From the NCBI GenBank assembly GCA_021396245.1, contig WNYE01000035.1, positions 62,001 to 126,000 of the forward strand: a DNA stretch of 64,000 bases, in the 5' to 3' direction. Source of the stretch: Sporothrix humicola (taxonomy: Eukaryota; Ascomycota; Sordariomycetes; Ophiostomatales; Ophiostomataceae). Shown here one piece after another: positions 45,847-57,098 of the stretch (position 1 is its first letter; each line of letters begins with the position of its first letter). The notes under the pieces were generated by a model. That model was not told the DNA's origin. It ran no database searches and saw only the letters and a list, made by a program, of their open reading frames with translations. A program made the translations under genes and the position numbers.

Positions 45847-48800
45847 CATGCAAACATGGAAACATGCACACAATGCAAACAATGCACGCAATGAAATGGA
45901 CGGAGTATGCAAAATGCAGAATGCAAAATGCAAACAATGCAGCCCACCTTGTAGACATTGACCGCCGTGTCAAACAAAAGAGGGCTACGTCGTAACTCGT
46001 AACTTTTCCTCCGTCCCGTACACCGTAATTGCATCTGGCAAGTAGAGTGAAAAAGAGCAAAAAAAAAACCTCAAAGATGAAACGCGCTTTATGTGTAAAG
46101 CGTCCCGTAGTCCGGTTGCCAAGCGCTGTTATATGGAGGGCAAAAAGAGGTGCTTTCAAACCGCTGTATTCAATAGAACACTCGATGCTCCGTATACTTA
46201 TACGATCTCGAGTACGGAATATATTGACACGAGAAAACGGAGGGCTTTATTTCTCACGCCCAGCTTTATGAAAAAAAAAAAAAACGGACACGTCGCAAAG
46301 GTGTGAAGAAAAGGGGAAATGGCCAGCAGACTCAGAGACTGACAGGGGTGCACGTCAAAATGGTGGAATGGTGGGAGGGGAAGGGGTTCGACCGCGTTTC
46401 ACAATCAAGAGGCTTGTGCAGAACCTGTCGCCCAAAGAAAACCCAAAAAAGTCAAGAGTCAAGAAATCAAAAATAAAGTGCCCCATACGGGATGGAACGG
46501 TGCAAATTTTGCCTTCATCGCCGTGGTTGTTTTCTGTCAGTGCACTGCAACGTTCTGGAGAAGGAGGCTGCCCGCTTCTCTTTCAACTTGAGTCAAAGCG
46601 ACCGTGACCGTATTGAGCCGAGTTCGCCACGGAAGCAAGTCAAGACAAATGGCAAATATAAACGGAACGACGACTCGGCTGGCGATGTTGTATGTCCGAG
46701 ATCGAGTCACAAACGAAGCGGCGGAGTGTGGGAATGTCTGCAAGCGGTCCAAGTATGGAGAGTAGAATATGGAGAACGGAACTGTTAATATATTTTTCTG
46801 ATGATATTTGATTTCCCAAGCAGACATCCATCTTTTTCTTTCTCCCCATGTGCACAGAGCACCAGCTGATGAACAGAAAAAGACGCAAGACGCAGGCAGC
46901 CGGATGGGAGAGAAGTGAACCGGCCACTCTTTTATTGGAGCAGTTCATCAGACGAAGTTGTCTGCACGTTCATGACAGTCAAGAACAGGAAACCAGGTGA
47001 CGAGAGGACGGCCATCCAACAACCGACGGATGCACACAGGCCACAGACCACAGGGAAAAAGAGGAAAGAGAGACACTGCACAACGTTGCAGTCCGGAATG
47101 GGTTTATTATTAGAATAAACGGCCGGTCTGCAAGTTACACAGTGTCTTGAATCCGTATTTCTCGTGGTGGCCTTTCTGGATGTTTGTCGGCGGCCGTTTC
47201 TCACATGTTGATCTGGGAATGGATGCGCATTGTGTATTGTGTATTGTTTGTTGACAGCCGGTTCAAACGACGGGCCAGATAGAAGATAGATTGCTTCCCC
47301 ATTGTCGGCATTGTGCTGTTTCGACGGGACGTTTTATTGATATTTGTTGTTGATGTTGCCGTCGTTTCTCACTCTCTCTCCCTCTTCCCCTCTATTTGCC
47401 ACGCCAATATCACGGTTTCTTCCAGCCTAAACACCACCCAAGCCATTGTGCAACCTCCAAATGCATGCATGCAATATATGGTTACGAGGGCGAAATTACG
47501 GAGAAGACGGCCAAGAACCAAGGAAACCATGGCAAATGATCAGTAGTGAAGAAATAACAAGCGTCGATTGAGGACTGAGTTTTGGGACAACGTTTTCATC
47601 GACCGTTTTCGAGGCTTCTCCTCTCCGAGTAAAATCCAGAACTCCTTCAACAGACAGGACTTCACTTCCCTGCAGTCGATCCGAAAGTCGAAAAGTCAAC
47701 AAGACCAGGCTGTCAGACTTCCAGACTCGCCAGGCTCTCAGAATGGAACCCCTCTTTCCAGGGCTCGCGTCGATCAACGAGATTCTGATACAAGCCGCCA
47801 CTTGGTCGAAACATTTCAGAGTCGTGACAAGGATACGCCACTACGACGTATCGTCCTGTGAAGTCGTTGTGCTCCATACAAAAATACCCGTCCCTCGTAA
47901 ACCGCGTCGTGTTTCTTGGGGTCCTTGGGTATCCTTGGAGCTTCCTAAAAAATCTTGGGGAAACGCTAGAGGGGGCTCCAGTTGGTCCCTACAGGAGGCA
48001 GATAAGATTGCCTTGTTGCGATTAACAGGGCACGCCGTTGCATCCAAGATCCCTGGAAAAGATGAGAAGGAGAATAAAAAAAGAGGATATGAGGACATAA
48101 AGAGAAGAAATTGACGACGATCACGACTCCATCAACGCATCGAGGAAGGGGTTTTCTCACAGCCTGGCCGCACGTAACCTTTAATGGTTAACCATTGCTC
48201 TTTTTTTATCCTTTGTCCATTTGATATCGAGGAGTCTTGACATCGGCTTGTCTGGGGAGTTTCGGGTTTCCTCCGCCTAACATACTTCTTCAGTTCAAGG
48301 TTGCATCGCCAGTCCTTTAATTCGATGCTGTGGCAAGCAGAGATGAAGAAGGGGAACGCGATAACAACATCGTGGTTTTAGACGCAGCCTCGGCCATGTT
48401 GTTTTGTCCTTTCTGCTTTATCTTCTCGTCTGATGGCTGTCTCGTGGCCATCTCCTTGGCCAGGGTTCGATACAATGTGACATTGAGGGCTGAGGGAATA
48501 AGAACAACAAAACGCAAGCATTTTGCAAACCCAAATCAAAATCAAAACCGGAAGACGGGATGAGAAACAAAAGGGAACGAAAAAGGGAAACAAACCACAG
48601 CCTGACGCATCAAAAATATATCAAGGATAAGCACCATGCAGCAAAACACTCAACTCAGCCCAAGGCTGGCCTCGCTCAGCACGCTGCAGGCTGCATCATG
48701 CATCACACTATTCGATGGTCTCACATGCTTGCTCTGGTCATGGAGTTGTTCTCAAAGATACTCCTGGCTCCGTAATTCAACCGGATTTCAACGGAACCTT

Positions 48801-51800
48801 ACATAGTAAGTACTTCGTACCTTCGACACGAAATAACATGCCGAGATATGGTCCATTTCGTTTTGACCGCATCTTGTTTATGTTTTTGTTCGGTACCTTG
48901 CCCGTATTCCGTGAAGCGGCAAAAATAGACGAACAAAAGCGACAACAAGACACACAGGACGACAAGACAGAAGAAAAAGAAAGCACATTGTGAAAAAGTT
49001 GAGTGAAAACGTGCAGCAAGCTGCTGAAGTGCCCCATCGACTCCATAATATCCCTGACACTACTGCATGGCTCAAGGACATTCTATGGGGAACGGCGTAT
49101 TTTTCTGCTCGCCTCTGCCCCTGTTGCACGTCAGAAATAGGCAAGTCGACTGACAATCTGCACGCTATTTGTTGCAAGGAGGCAGGGCTGTCATGAGAGG
49201 TTGAAGGAGACTTTTTGGTGACCTCTTCTTTTTTCTTGGTGCCTTCGGGTGCCGTTTTGCGTTTTTGGCTCAAGGGGTAGCAACAACTAGTATCTCACTC
49301 CCTGCAGTAGGGCAAGCAATGGTTCGCAACGCCGATTTTAGCTTTTTCTCGGATGCCAAACGACAACCTTGACAGGAAACGCTCCAGTCTTGTAGTGTTG
49401 GATCCAGTGTTGGGTTAGGTGAAAAAAAGTGTTTGTCCTAGCCAATATCAGCAAAACTTCACGATAGGGAGGATATGTGGGATGTATGTCCATGTAGACA
49501 GTAGCCCAATTTCTGCGTGCAGTTTTCAAATGCTGCGTTCCTTGAACGTGCCACGAGAAGAATACGGCATTACTGTGCAGATACTGCAGGGAGTCGAGTC
49601 GCTGAGCGTGTCTGCAGGCAAGGAGAAAGGAAACGAGGAAGAGAGAGAAGCGAACTGGAAACCGACACAGGCTCGTAGCTCTCCCTTTCTTCATCTGGTT
49701 GTCAATATTTGACGGCCCAGACCAGCCCAGGCCAAACCAGACCACATGGCTAGGAGGCAAATGTAAAGAAAGCAAATGAAAACAAAACAATAACAACAAA
49801 AAAGACGGTAGATGGAAAGCAAAAGACAGAATACACACGACAGCCTTCCCAGACAGCCCCAAGACGTGACATGCTGAGCCGTGGTCCACAAGAGCCCCAC
49901 TGTCACTCCATTGTTCCCTGCTGCGTCCTGCTTTTTGCTTCGAAAATCCCGGGCAGCGGTGCCCATCATCCCCATCATTCTGCCGTTTTGTGCCCTTTTT
50001 TCCCTGCCTTTCCGTGTCTTTGTTCTCCTCCCACCCTGGACAATCCTGGGCCGTTGCTGCACGTCTGTTTCGCCATCGTGCAATACCACAAAATGCTGGT
50101 TTCTGGAACGACGGTGGAGGTGGGCGGAGGCTGCCAGAAACGGTGAGAAGGACGGCCAGCCAAAATGACCCAGACCCAGACCCAGGATCATGTCGTCACA
50201 TTGCCCAATGCTTGCCCCGTGCATTGGCTTTTTGAATTAACAACGTGGCTGTGGCAGCAGAATCCCATGCTTTGACAATATTGGCATTGGCGGCATTGCT
50301 GTGTCCCCAAAGTTTATGTGTTTGGTTTGCTTTCAGCGTTGGCATATAGGTATGTCGTTGGAGTTGGAGTTGATGCCTCTTTTTCGTCCGCAAACAAACT
50401 GCACTTGCATTTCCCTCTCTTTCTGGGAGCCCCCTGCATTGGCCCCCTCTCTTTTTCTCACCTTTAGATTCGGGTGGCGGCAAGTCGACAGGGGTTTGGC
50501 CACGAAAAGACACGACGCACACTGTTATCTTGGCCTAGCCAGGCGAGCCTAGGGGACGCACAATGTTGAAAAAGGGCCCGGCAGATATTTTCAAGTTGCT
50601 GTAGCTTGATACTTGAAGTAAATTTTGTCAGAAGCGTTGTGAACGAGAGTTGAGAAAGACATTCGGATGGCGCCGTGGCAATGCAACACGGAGACACGGT
50701 GCTGCGAAGAGTTTTTGCATGCTGCTGGTGCGTGCGTTGTCTGCATATGAAAAAGGATATAAAAAGGAAGCAATGTTGTGATATCCGTCGTATGTGTATG
50801 AACGTATGTACTCAGTAAAGTGAGGCTTCGACCACGAAGATGGAAGCCAAAAAGGCGAGAGACATGGACATCTCGACAGGGGTTGCCCAATCAGAACTTG
50901 CATGCTGCTTTCTGGCCGCCGCCGGTGTGGTAAGGCAAGGGAACAGTATGCTGTTTCCCGTTTTGGTCCGTTTTGGCCCATTGCGCCTCCCCATTTCCCA
51001 TTTCCCATCACTTCTCGTCTTACCAGGGCGCGCCTTCCTTCGCGTGCGTTCCTGCTTGTAATAATCTAGTTGTGAAAGGTATCTCACGACTGAAAGTGAC
51101 GCTGACGCCTTCCTCAGGGGAAATTCAAGACATCCTTTTGTTGTTTTTGTTGGTGTCGAGGAAATCACCAACAGTTGTTCCTTCTCTTTTGGTTGTTAAC
51201 TGTTCCTGCCGCCTTCGGGACTTGAACTTGCAATTATTGACATCCAAATGCAGACCTCGAAACGGAGGCATGCCGTTTTGCCCCTGGCCGGCACATTCAA
51301 CCACCAGGGCCTCAAAGTAAAACAGACTAAGAAAGAACAGAAAGACGAACGAAAAAAAAAGCGGAGGATAGAGGAGAGAGGTGGCCCAGTCGCTGTTTCC
51401 CTTTACGGAATAAGGTCGCTAAAGACTGCTTTGCGCCAGCGCCCCTCTATCCTTCATCCCCTGTCCCCTTCCTTCTCTCACACCCCTTCTCTTGCCCTCC
51501 CTTTGCACCCAAATTTCCCGGCTTTTTCAAGTGTCACCCCCTTCCAAATCTCCAATATCCAATCACACTGCCTTCTCCCCTTCCCGTTGTAACTCGCTAG
51601 TGCACCAGGCACAGGAAGTAAAATCCGTAGTGGCTTTCTTTCTGACGCCGGATTCACGAGAATGAAGCCATGTCGAGCAATGATTCAAACCAGGCCAAGA
51701 AGAGCAAGATCCAAAACCAAAAAGCAAAACGCCAGTCTGAAAACAAGTGCAACTACGGAGTACTGTGGTACTGAGTAGAAGACCACAAAAGTATCTTACA

Positions 51801-52724
51801 ACGTATCGTGGGAAGGTGCGACATCATCAAATACGGTGCTCGTACCTTCCGTTCTGTATTCCGTACAAGGACAGTCGAAGAAACACGGGTAAACTACAGA
51901 CTGGCAGGCAAGAACGAACCGCCGCCACCCATCTCGCCTGCCGTCTTCGATTGGACCTCGTCGCACCTTCCGCCAGTCCCCTCCTGTGAGGCACATCGCC
52001 GCAGACCGCAGTATATCGAGTGTATGGAGTAGATTGAATGACGGCTGCAAACAAGCAAACGCTCCTTCCCCCGTAATACGCGCAATAATATTTTATTCTC
52101 TTCAACTTTCAACTACAGACGTTTTAAGGCAAGGGGAAACAGAAAACGGGAAACCGCGACCCTGTTGTCGACACCAGAATACGACAGACGGAGCACGGCG
52201 AACGTTACGGAGCAGATACACACACCCCCTTTTTTGCTCCTTCTGGCTCGCTCCTTCCTCCCCCCTACCCCCCTGCCCCCTACTCCTGCCCTTGACACGC
52301 TGCCCTTCATCCTCCAGATGCACCACCTCGACCACCACTGGACACCCCCAGCCAAGATCTCACACACGCATTTGTATCACTGTCGCTCACCCAGGTCCCT
52401 CCTTTCATAATCGTCTGGGACCCTGCTTCTTTCTTTTGTTCGCTCCTTCCTGCTTTTTCCTCCTCCTCTTTCCCTCTTCTACCCTTTTGTTCCCCTGGAC
52501 ATACCTTTTTCCTTTCTCACGATCCTCCCTTTCTTCTTTCTTTTTTCTTCTCTCCTCTTTTTCTGTGTCTCTCTTCGTTTTCGTCCTTCTTTTTCACCAG
52601 CATCCCACAATTCGGATCTTCGTCTCGAGCCACGCTTCCACCCTCATCTCCAGCGGCGCATTTTTGCCCTCACGGTCGTTCCAGTCAAGTTTTTTTTGTC
52701 CCTCGCTTACAGCCCTTTGATCAG

Positions 52725-52938
52725 GTAAGCTTCTTTTTCTTTGCCCTCGATCGGCTCTCTGTCTGCTCTGCTTCGGCCCGCGATCTCTTTCTTTTCCTCC
52801 CTCTTCGAGCCTTTATGTCTCGTGTACATCTCGTGTTTCTCGCAATTCCATGTGGAGGACATCTGCCTGCCATCTGCTTGCCGCCAGCCTAATCCCAGAG
52901 TGAACTGAACTGACGCATTGTCCCCATCCAGCTCTCAG
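52725..52938 (+). other. Candidate leader intron upstream of the 54 kb gene
   Basis: A strong donor CAG/GTAAGC begins at 52725, and CTGAC at 52908-52916 precedes acceptor CTCTCAG ending at 52938. The setting is CT-rich leader-like DNA. If used, the transcript of the 54 kb gene starts before 52.7 kb and has a leader over 1 kb long. Confidence 0.3.
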
Positions 52939-52963
52939 GCCCAACTTGCGCGCACGCACAAGC

Positions 52964-52982
52964 TTTTTTTTTTTTTTTTTTT
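52964..52982. repeat. Poly(T) tract of 19 nt
   Basis: Run of 19 T on the plus strand inside the presumed leader or promoter of the 54 kb gene. Confidence 0.85.
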
Positions 52983-54083
52983 GCTTTTTCTCCACGACCA
53001 AATCCAGCAAACTCACTTTCGAAAAGCGAGAAGAAAGGACCGACGCGGGCGGCTGCAAGACCCAAAGGATTTCTTTTGCATACCGATACGACCTGCTACC
53101 AACTCCGACGCAACTACGGTTTCGAACTCCTGTCGCCACATATTTGTCGCAGTTTTTGCCAGCCAGCACAGCATTTTGCTTTCTCATTCTGCTTTATTCG
53201 CCATACTTTACCGGCACATAATTTTTGCATCTTTTTCATTGTTGCTCTCTGCTCCCTGCACTTTGCAACTTCCAACATCCTTTCTCCAGCTTTGGCGTGT
53301 TTGTTTGAAAACGAACATTACCAACACTCGCCCTAGTACCTGAACCGTCCAATTTCCCGTCGAAAATATAAAGCGCTTCGCACAAAGCCGTCCAGGACTG
53401 GATCAGAGCCAGAACACAATAGAAAGATCGCCAGGCCCAGCAGTCAGGTACACCATTACACGAAAGCCACGTTCAGAAGTACGCCGAAATCAACGCCGTT
53501 TGCTTCGTTTTCCAGCTCTCGTCGTCAATTCTGCTTCCTTGATTAAAGGTGCTGAACCCATTCGACCCTGCAAAAGACGCACTAGCACGTCCGCTCAACA
53601 AACCAACTAAAACCCAAAAGCCCGTGTGGCATTATCCGCCGTCTGTCTGTCTCCCGCAGCCAGACTATTTTCAACCAACCCCTTCGCCTCTTTGACCCTG
53701 TTTCAAACGAAACAGCAGCAACCAGCACCACTCAAAGGTATTGGACGAAAGCGACGCAAGAAAAAGAAGATTGTGAGACTTTTTGACGCAATCTGAAAAC
53801 AAAAGAAGAAAAAAAGAAACCCGATCAAAGATCTCGTTTTCTTGCTTCCTCATTTTCCTAAGCCGCTTCTCCCATCGCACTACTGCACAACAAAATAAGG
53901 CGTCTCCACGGCAAAGTAGACAGACCCATCCCTTAAGAGCTCAGCACGATTTCGGTGGAGCACTTTTTGCTTTTCGCGTCCGCCCCAGCTTCCTTGCAAG
54001 CGCAGTCGCTTACTTCTCCTCTTTGACTTTACGTCGCTTGCTTTGCACGTCTCGCTCTTTCGCGATACCCTCACAAACTCACA

Positions 54084-55616
54084 ATGAGTACCGCCATCAC
54101 CATGGCCCCGTCACCGGCACCTCACGATCGGCCGTCTTTCACCAACGGCGCTTCTTCCGCCAACGGCACAAACTCCTCTTCGGGAAACTCGAATGCGTCC
54201 AACACAGAACTGTCCGCCGCAGCTGTTGCCGCTGTCGCTTCCTCTTCCCCAACAGCACAACGTACATCGGGCGCCCCGTTGCAACGCATGAGCAGCCGCA
54301 GCCCTCGCGGCAACGCACAATCCTCAGCAGCCAAATCCTCTCCTCCCAGCATGTATGTATCCAGCGCTTCGTCCGAATTCAGGCGGCTCCTTTTCTGTCT
54401 CCTTGTTCAGTTCCTCGAAATGCAGCCAAGCATGCATAGAAATTATGTAACTAACTTACTCAATAGAACACGATCTGCCGCACCTCCCCCAAAGATCGTT
54501 GTCAAGAAGGAGCCCGGCTCCCCCGAACCCACACCCAGACGCCGGCCAGGAAAGCTCGATCTCTCGAAGGGCGGTGCTACCTCGACAACACCCGGCACTG
54601 GCCGCCCTCTCACAGCAAGGGACGGGCTCGGAATCCAAGAGGTCGGCCTTGCCTGCCTCTCGCCCGGCTTTGTCACTCACGATCCCGCCATGAAGGAGCA
54701 GCTCCAGCGTAGTATGACTGTCCGTGAACAGCAGCGCCATATTATCGAGGCTCGGTTACAGCAGCAATCCACCAAGGGCGACGGTACGATGGACACGACT
54801 AACAAGGACAGCGCCAATCCCTTCGCCGCAAAGACGCCCGGCATGTCTCGCCGCAACAAGGCTCCCCCAGGCCTCTCCATCGTTGCTCCTTCGCACGAGA
54901 CTTTTGCACATGAACGTGTCATCCAATCCGCACCGCTTGGTCAGACGTTCACTGGCATGCACAACCCCCACCCTCTCACTCGCCACATTACAAACCAGCC
55001 GTCGAAGCTGTCCAACACCTCACACATCCACCACGTGCCTGCCAACCAGACTGCCAACCGCCTGCCGCCCATTGCCGACGTTTTCGGCCAGGGCCTGTCG
55101 GGTCACCCCGAGTCTAGTGGCCACGCCACCTACCTCCAGCAGAGCGGCCGGGCCGCACCTCTCACCTCGCCCAGCCACCCTCCGCCAATGTCGCACCCGC
55201 CACTGCCACCACATGCACAGCGCCAGCAGGAGCAGTCACAGCAGCAGCCGCCATTGTCTGGCCGGCCAAGGGAGTACCGCTCTGCCGAGGAGGCCCAGGC
55301 TGAGCTTGCTGGCGGCAGACCCGAGCTGCTGCCCAAGCTCGTCCACTACGGTGGCCACCAGCCGCCCACTCCCCCCTCGCCTCAGCACGGTTACGCCTCT
55401 GCCTCGTCAAGGCCTGCCGAGGGTGCCCGGAGTACCAGCAGAAGACGGACACGGGCAGAGTACGAGGATGGCGGCAGCCCGCCACTTGGGACGGGCCGCC
55501 CCACTCAGCGCCGTGGTCCATTTGGCGAGGGCCGCGACAGCCCGGAAACCCAGCGGGCAAAGCGCGATGAGTTCCTCAAGCTGTGCGAGCGTGCGTGGGA
55601 TCTGTTCCACTCATAG
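54084..55616 (+). CDS. Conserved disordered protein of unknown function
   Basis: The ATG at 54084 opens MSTAITMAPSPAPHDRPSFT. The frame runs without stop to 55616 (510 residues), but 54353-54466 looks like a 114-nt intron: donor GTATGT, branch ACTAAC, acceptor CAATAG. Splicing keeps the frame and gives 472 residues (PPSITRSAAPPPKIVVKKEP). The protein is rich in Ser, Pro, Gln and Ala. More structured islands are GIQEVGLACLSPGFVTHDPA with a following charged helix (MKEQLQRSMTVREQQRHII), ANRLPPIADVFGQGL, and the terminal KRDEFLKLCERAWDLFHS. No DNA-binding or catalytic domain is seen. The long leader and low-complexity make-up resemble fungal regulatory proteins, but no function is claimed. Confidence 0.78.
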   Translation: MSTAITMAPSPAPHDRPSFTNGASSANGTNSSSGNSNASNTELSAAAVAAVASSSPTAQRTSGAPLQRMSSRSPRGNAQSSAAKSSPPSMYVSSASSEFRRLLFCLLVQFLEMQPSMHRNYVTNLLNRTRSAAPPPKIVVKKEPGSPEPTPRRRPGKLDLSKGGATSTTPGTGRPLTARDGLGIQEVGLACLSPGFVTHDPAMKEQLQRSMTVREQQRHIIEARLQQQSTKGDGTMDTTNKDSANPFAAKTPGMSRRNKAPPGLSIVAPSHETFAHERVIQSAPLGQTFTGMHNPHPLTRHITNQPSKLSNTSHIHHVPANQTANRLPPIADVFGQGLSGHPESSGHATYLQQSGRAAPLTSPSHPPPMSHPPLPPHAQRQQEQSQQQPPLSGRPREYRSAEEAQAELAGGRPELLPKLVHYGGHQPPTPPSPQHGYASASSRPAEGARSTSRRRTRAEYEDGGSPPLGTGRPTQRRGPFGEGRDSPETQRAKRDEFLKLCERAWDLFHS

Positions 55617-57098
55617 ACGACACAATGATCGTGCCTGTCTAGCAACATATAATTTTGCATTGTGCTTCGAAAATCTTTTATACCTCTTCAGCGGGCTTTT
55701 GCCTAGTTTCGATCGATGACCAAGCGTTGTACGCGTCTTTTTTTTGTTTTCAGGCAATCGTCAAGCGTTTTCGAGGTGATATACAACGGCGCCGGACCTT
55801 TTTGTTCGCATCTACATCGCCACATCTATCCTTTTCACATCTTATTCCTTTTTTGTTAACACACTTTTTTTTTTTATATCCGAACACGATCTTGGGTAAC
55901 TTGATTTGTCTTTTTTTTTTCATACCTTCACTTCTACACCTGTCATTAACTACTCTTTTTTGGTTATTCTCTCTTTTTTCGCGTTTTTGGTACTGGGGAC
56001 GATTCTTTTGGTTATCAGGGACTGTTTTCAACGTTGGGAAGTGGACAGGGAAATATTAATGCCTATGTATGTTTAAGTCGTGTGTTGCCTATATCGGCGG
56101 AAAATTCTCGAGGGAAACGGCCTCTTGTTCAACTCTGATTTTTTATTTATTCTCATTTTTGGTCTACTATTATGTTACGGTTGCTACCTGGAGTATGATT
56201 TTCCAACAAAAAAACAAACATTTTTATTTAACTATCGAGGAATCAGAATATCTGTGATGCCTCTTCTGTACTCTAGAGTTTTGCTGTTATTTTTTCCCCC
56301 ACGGTTTCGAAATGGCGAAGCATACTCACTTTCTAGGCCCACAAGTTGATTTCATTATATGTTTTAAAACATTTTATAAATACATTTTAGATACGTATCA
56401 AGACCAGAAAGAAGGCCTTGTAAGTCATAATATACTTGATTGCAATGGTATCAGATTTGGTATTTGTTTTGTAGAAAAAGAAATGAATATTGGCGCTATC
56501 CAAAAAAATGAGTGATACAAGCGAGTGTGTGTTGTGTCCCAGAGCGAGTGAGTTGATGATGAAAAATGAAACGAGATGCATGTTAAGAAGAAGGGTTCTC
56601 TGTATTGCGAGATATGACGCCATAACGCCTTTGCTGCAATGGTGCTTCGCATGAAACATAGGAAAGTCGAATCAAGACTGGTATAAAGAAAAACGAAAGT
56701 GATGAGAAGAAATGAAAAGCAAAAACGTCCTCCGAAGCCAGGCTCGTAGACCACATGATAGAATAAACGTCGTTAAAAGTAAGAGAATGAAGCTCGTAAA
56801 AAAAGAAAGAAAAAAGAACAAGACGTGAAGAGAAAGCCTTTGCAACGCTTGTGGTGTTAAAAAGAGTAGAACAAAAAGAAGAAAAAGAAAAGAAAAAGAA
56901 GAAAAAAATAATAAGTGTAAAGGGAAGCGAGCAACATGATGCTCGTCTTCAACAGGAACCCCCAAAGACCGGCACAACCTTTTCGATATGTTTTTTTTAT
57001 GTTTTAAAAAGCTTCCTGCGCGTCTCTTTGAGCATCCCTCCTTTACCAACTCCGACCCCGGAACCCATCACTGCCAACTAGGTGCGTGGGGGTCGGTG
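55617..57098. other. Intergenic between convergent 54 kb gene and sat4
   Basis: 1.5 kb, AT-rich with many T-runs left of 56300 and A-rich runs near 56790-56920, as expected for facing 3' ends. No gene supported. Confidence 0.45.

Larger units (their letters stand above)
43973..54083. other. 10 kb stretch without a recognisable gene
   Basis: Only scattered short open frames are present, none with a family motif. It contains a T-tract repeat pair in the rpc19 promoter, an undecided small gene near 44.4-44.9 kb, a 35-nt poly(A) with ATGCA-rich sequence (45810-45950), a second A-run at 46270-46283, and CT-rich leader-like DNA at 51430-51600 and 52220-52800. TATAAAG at 53367-53373 and a strong splice donor at 52725 suggest that the right end is promoter and leader of the 54 kb gene. 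Confidence 0.5.

Noticed and set aside
47743..48114. 123-codon frame with an ATG in the gene-poor 10 kb
   Set aside because: No domain, no splice signals and unremarkable codon use; a frame of this size is expected by chance in 10 kb.
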